A DNA stretch of 6,244 nt from Actinomycetes bacterium. Its GTDB lineage: Bacteria > Actinomycetota > Acidimicrobiia > Acidimicrobiales > Bog-793. Both the position numbers and the translations under genes were made by a program. Below the pieces are notes generated by a model, which saw nothing but the letters and a program-made list of their open reading frames with translations, made no database searches and was not told the origin of the DNA. Of this stretch, positions 5,599 through 6,244 are shown piece after piece (the stretch's first letter is position 1; each line of letters opens with the position of its first letter). The stretch is from contig JAKAOD010000198.1 in the NCBI GenBank assembly GCA_021823365.1, positions 1 through 6,244 of the forward strand, given 5' to 3'.

Positions 5599-6244
5599 CC
5601 GGTCGCCCGCCGCCGAGACGGCGAGCGGGGTCGGCGTGCTCGACAAGTGCGTCGACCTGCTGTGGGCCGTGCGGGAAGGCGCGGAGAGCGTCGCAGATGC
5701 GGCGGTGCGCGCCGAGGTGAGCCGCCCGACGGCGCACCGCCTGCTCGGTGCGCTCGCCGCCCACGGGCTCGTCGCCCGCGACGGCGGCGGCGCGCTCACG
5801 ATCGGCCCGGCGCTGCGGGCGCTCGCCGCGGGGAGCGCCATCGAGGTGCTGCTCGCCGTGGCCGGGCGGGTGCTCGGCGACCTGCAGGCGGCGACCGGGG
5901 CGAGCGCGCAGCTCTTCCGCCGCGCCGGCGACGTGCGGGTCTGCATCGCGTCGGTCGAGCCGCCGACCGGGCTCAAAGACGCCGTGCCGGTCGGTACCGC
6001 GCTCCCGCTCACGGCCGGCTCGGCGGCGAAGGTCCTGCTCGCCTGGTCCGGCGGCGACTGCCGGGGAACGGGCGGCCGGGGCGCACGGCTCGCCGGCCCG
6101 GCCGCCGACCAGGCTGTGCTCGCCGCGGTGCGATCGGCCGGCTACGCGGCGAGCGTCGGCGAGCGCGAGCTCGGGCTCGCCTCGGTCTCGGCACCGGTCT
6201 GGGCTGCGGGTGAGGTGCTGGCCGCGCTCTGCGTCGCCGGGCCA
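5591..6244 (+). CDS. IclR-family transcriptional regulator; 3' end outside window
   Basis: The frame runs open from GTG 5591 to the window end (218 residues). Residues 14-65 form the IclR winged helix-turn-helix, with the recognition helix at SRPTAHRLLGALAAHGLV. Residues from about 80 form the effector-binding (GAF-like) domain with GTALPLTAGSAAKVLLAW (136-152), the GYAASVGERELGLASVSAPV stretch (184-203) and AALCVAGP at the edge, all typical of the family. IclR proteins sense small acids or aromatics and control nearby catabolic genes. The start overlaps the CoA-transferase stop by 8 nt, so it is probably co-transcribed and translationally coupled. The segment between AW152 and the last helices looks some 15-20 residues shorter than in common members. 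Being last in the operon suggests autoregulation together with the enzymes. Perhaps 25-40 residues are missing at the C-terminus. Confidence 0.88.
   Translation, partial: MADRSPAAETASGVGVLDKCVDLLWAVREGAESVADAAVRAEVSRPTAHRLLGALAAHGLVARDGGGALTIGPALRALAAGSAIEVLLAVAGRVLGDLQAATGASAQLFRRAGDVRVCIASVEPPTGLKDAVPVGTALPLTAGSAAKVLLAWSGGDCRGTGGRGARLAGPAADQAVLAAVRSAGYAASVGERELGLASVSAPVWAAGEVLAALCVAGP

Noticed and set aside
3658..6012. 784-codon open frame on the minus strand
   Set aside because: It is antisense to three well-supported genes and its composition (Arg, Ala, Pro, Gly, Ser) is the usual GC-rich shadow.

Overview
The window is very GC-rich. Its codons are strongly biased to G or C in third position, GTG is a frequent start codon, and genes often overlap or lie close together. 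Two genes look leaderless, with a -10-like hexamer 7-8 nt before a GTG. Together this suggests a high-GC actinomycete (Actinomycetota), possibly one of the less-studied environmental classes. That assignment is inference; there is no rRNA or other marker gene here.

Left part (1-1747): the 3' portion of a long plus-strand gene for a protein I cannot name. It has a charged helical region, a beta-rich segment, a four-cysteine zinc-ribbon-like motif, a low-complexity Ala/Gly/Glu linker and a separate C-terminal domain ending in a possible helix-turn-helix. A perfect 10-bp hairpin covers its stop codon.

Middle part (1748-3240): a small accessory block. It holds a short sequence resembling the start of a ribbon-helix-helix antitoxin (possible relic), a Uma2-family (DUF820) PD-(D/E)XK nuclease-like gene on the plus strand, and a convergent VapBC-type toxin-antitoxin pair on the minus strand. 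The intergenic space between the convergent genes contains GC-rich hairpins that may stop transcription from both sides.

Right part (3241-6244): a tightly packed plus-strand operon. It encodes an HMG-CoA lyase-family enzyme (DRE-TIM metallolyase), a family III (CaiB/BaiF-type) CoA-transferase that starts inside the lyase stop codon (4-nt overlap), and an IclR-family regulator that overlaps the transferase by 8 nt and runs off the window. A 200-bp control region before the operon contains two dyad symmetries flanking a -10-like TAGGAT, which are plausible regulator sites. The simplest reading is a small catabolic module. The transferase would load CoA onto a branched hydroxy-dicarboxylic acid, the lyase would cleave the CoA ester by a retro-aldol/Claisen-type reaction, and the IclR protein would sense the acid or a product. 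The exact substrate (3-hydroxy-3-methylglutarate, citramalate or a relative) cannot be read from the sequence.
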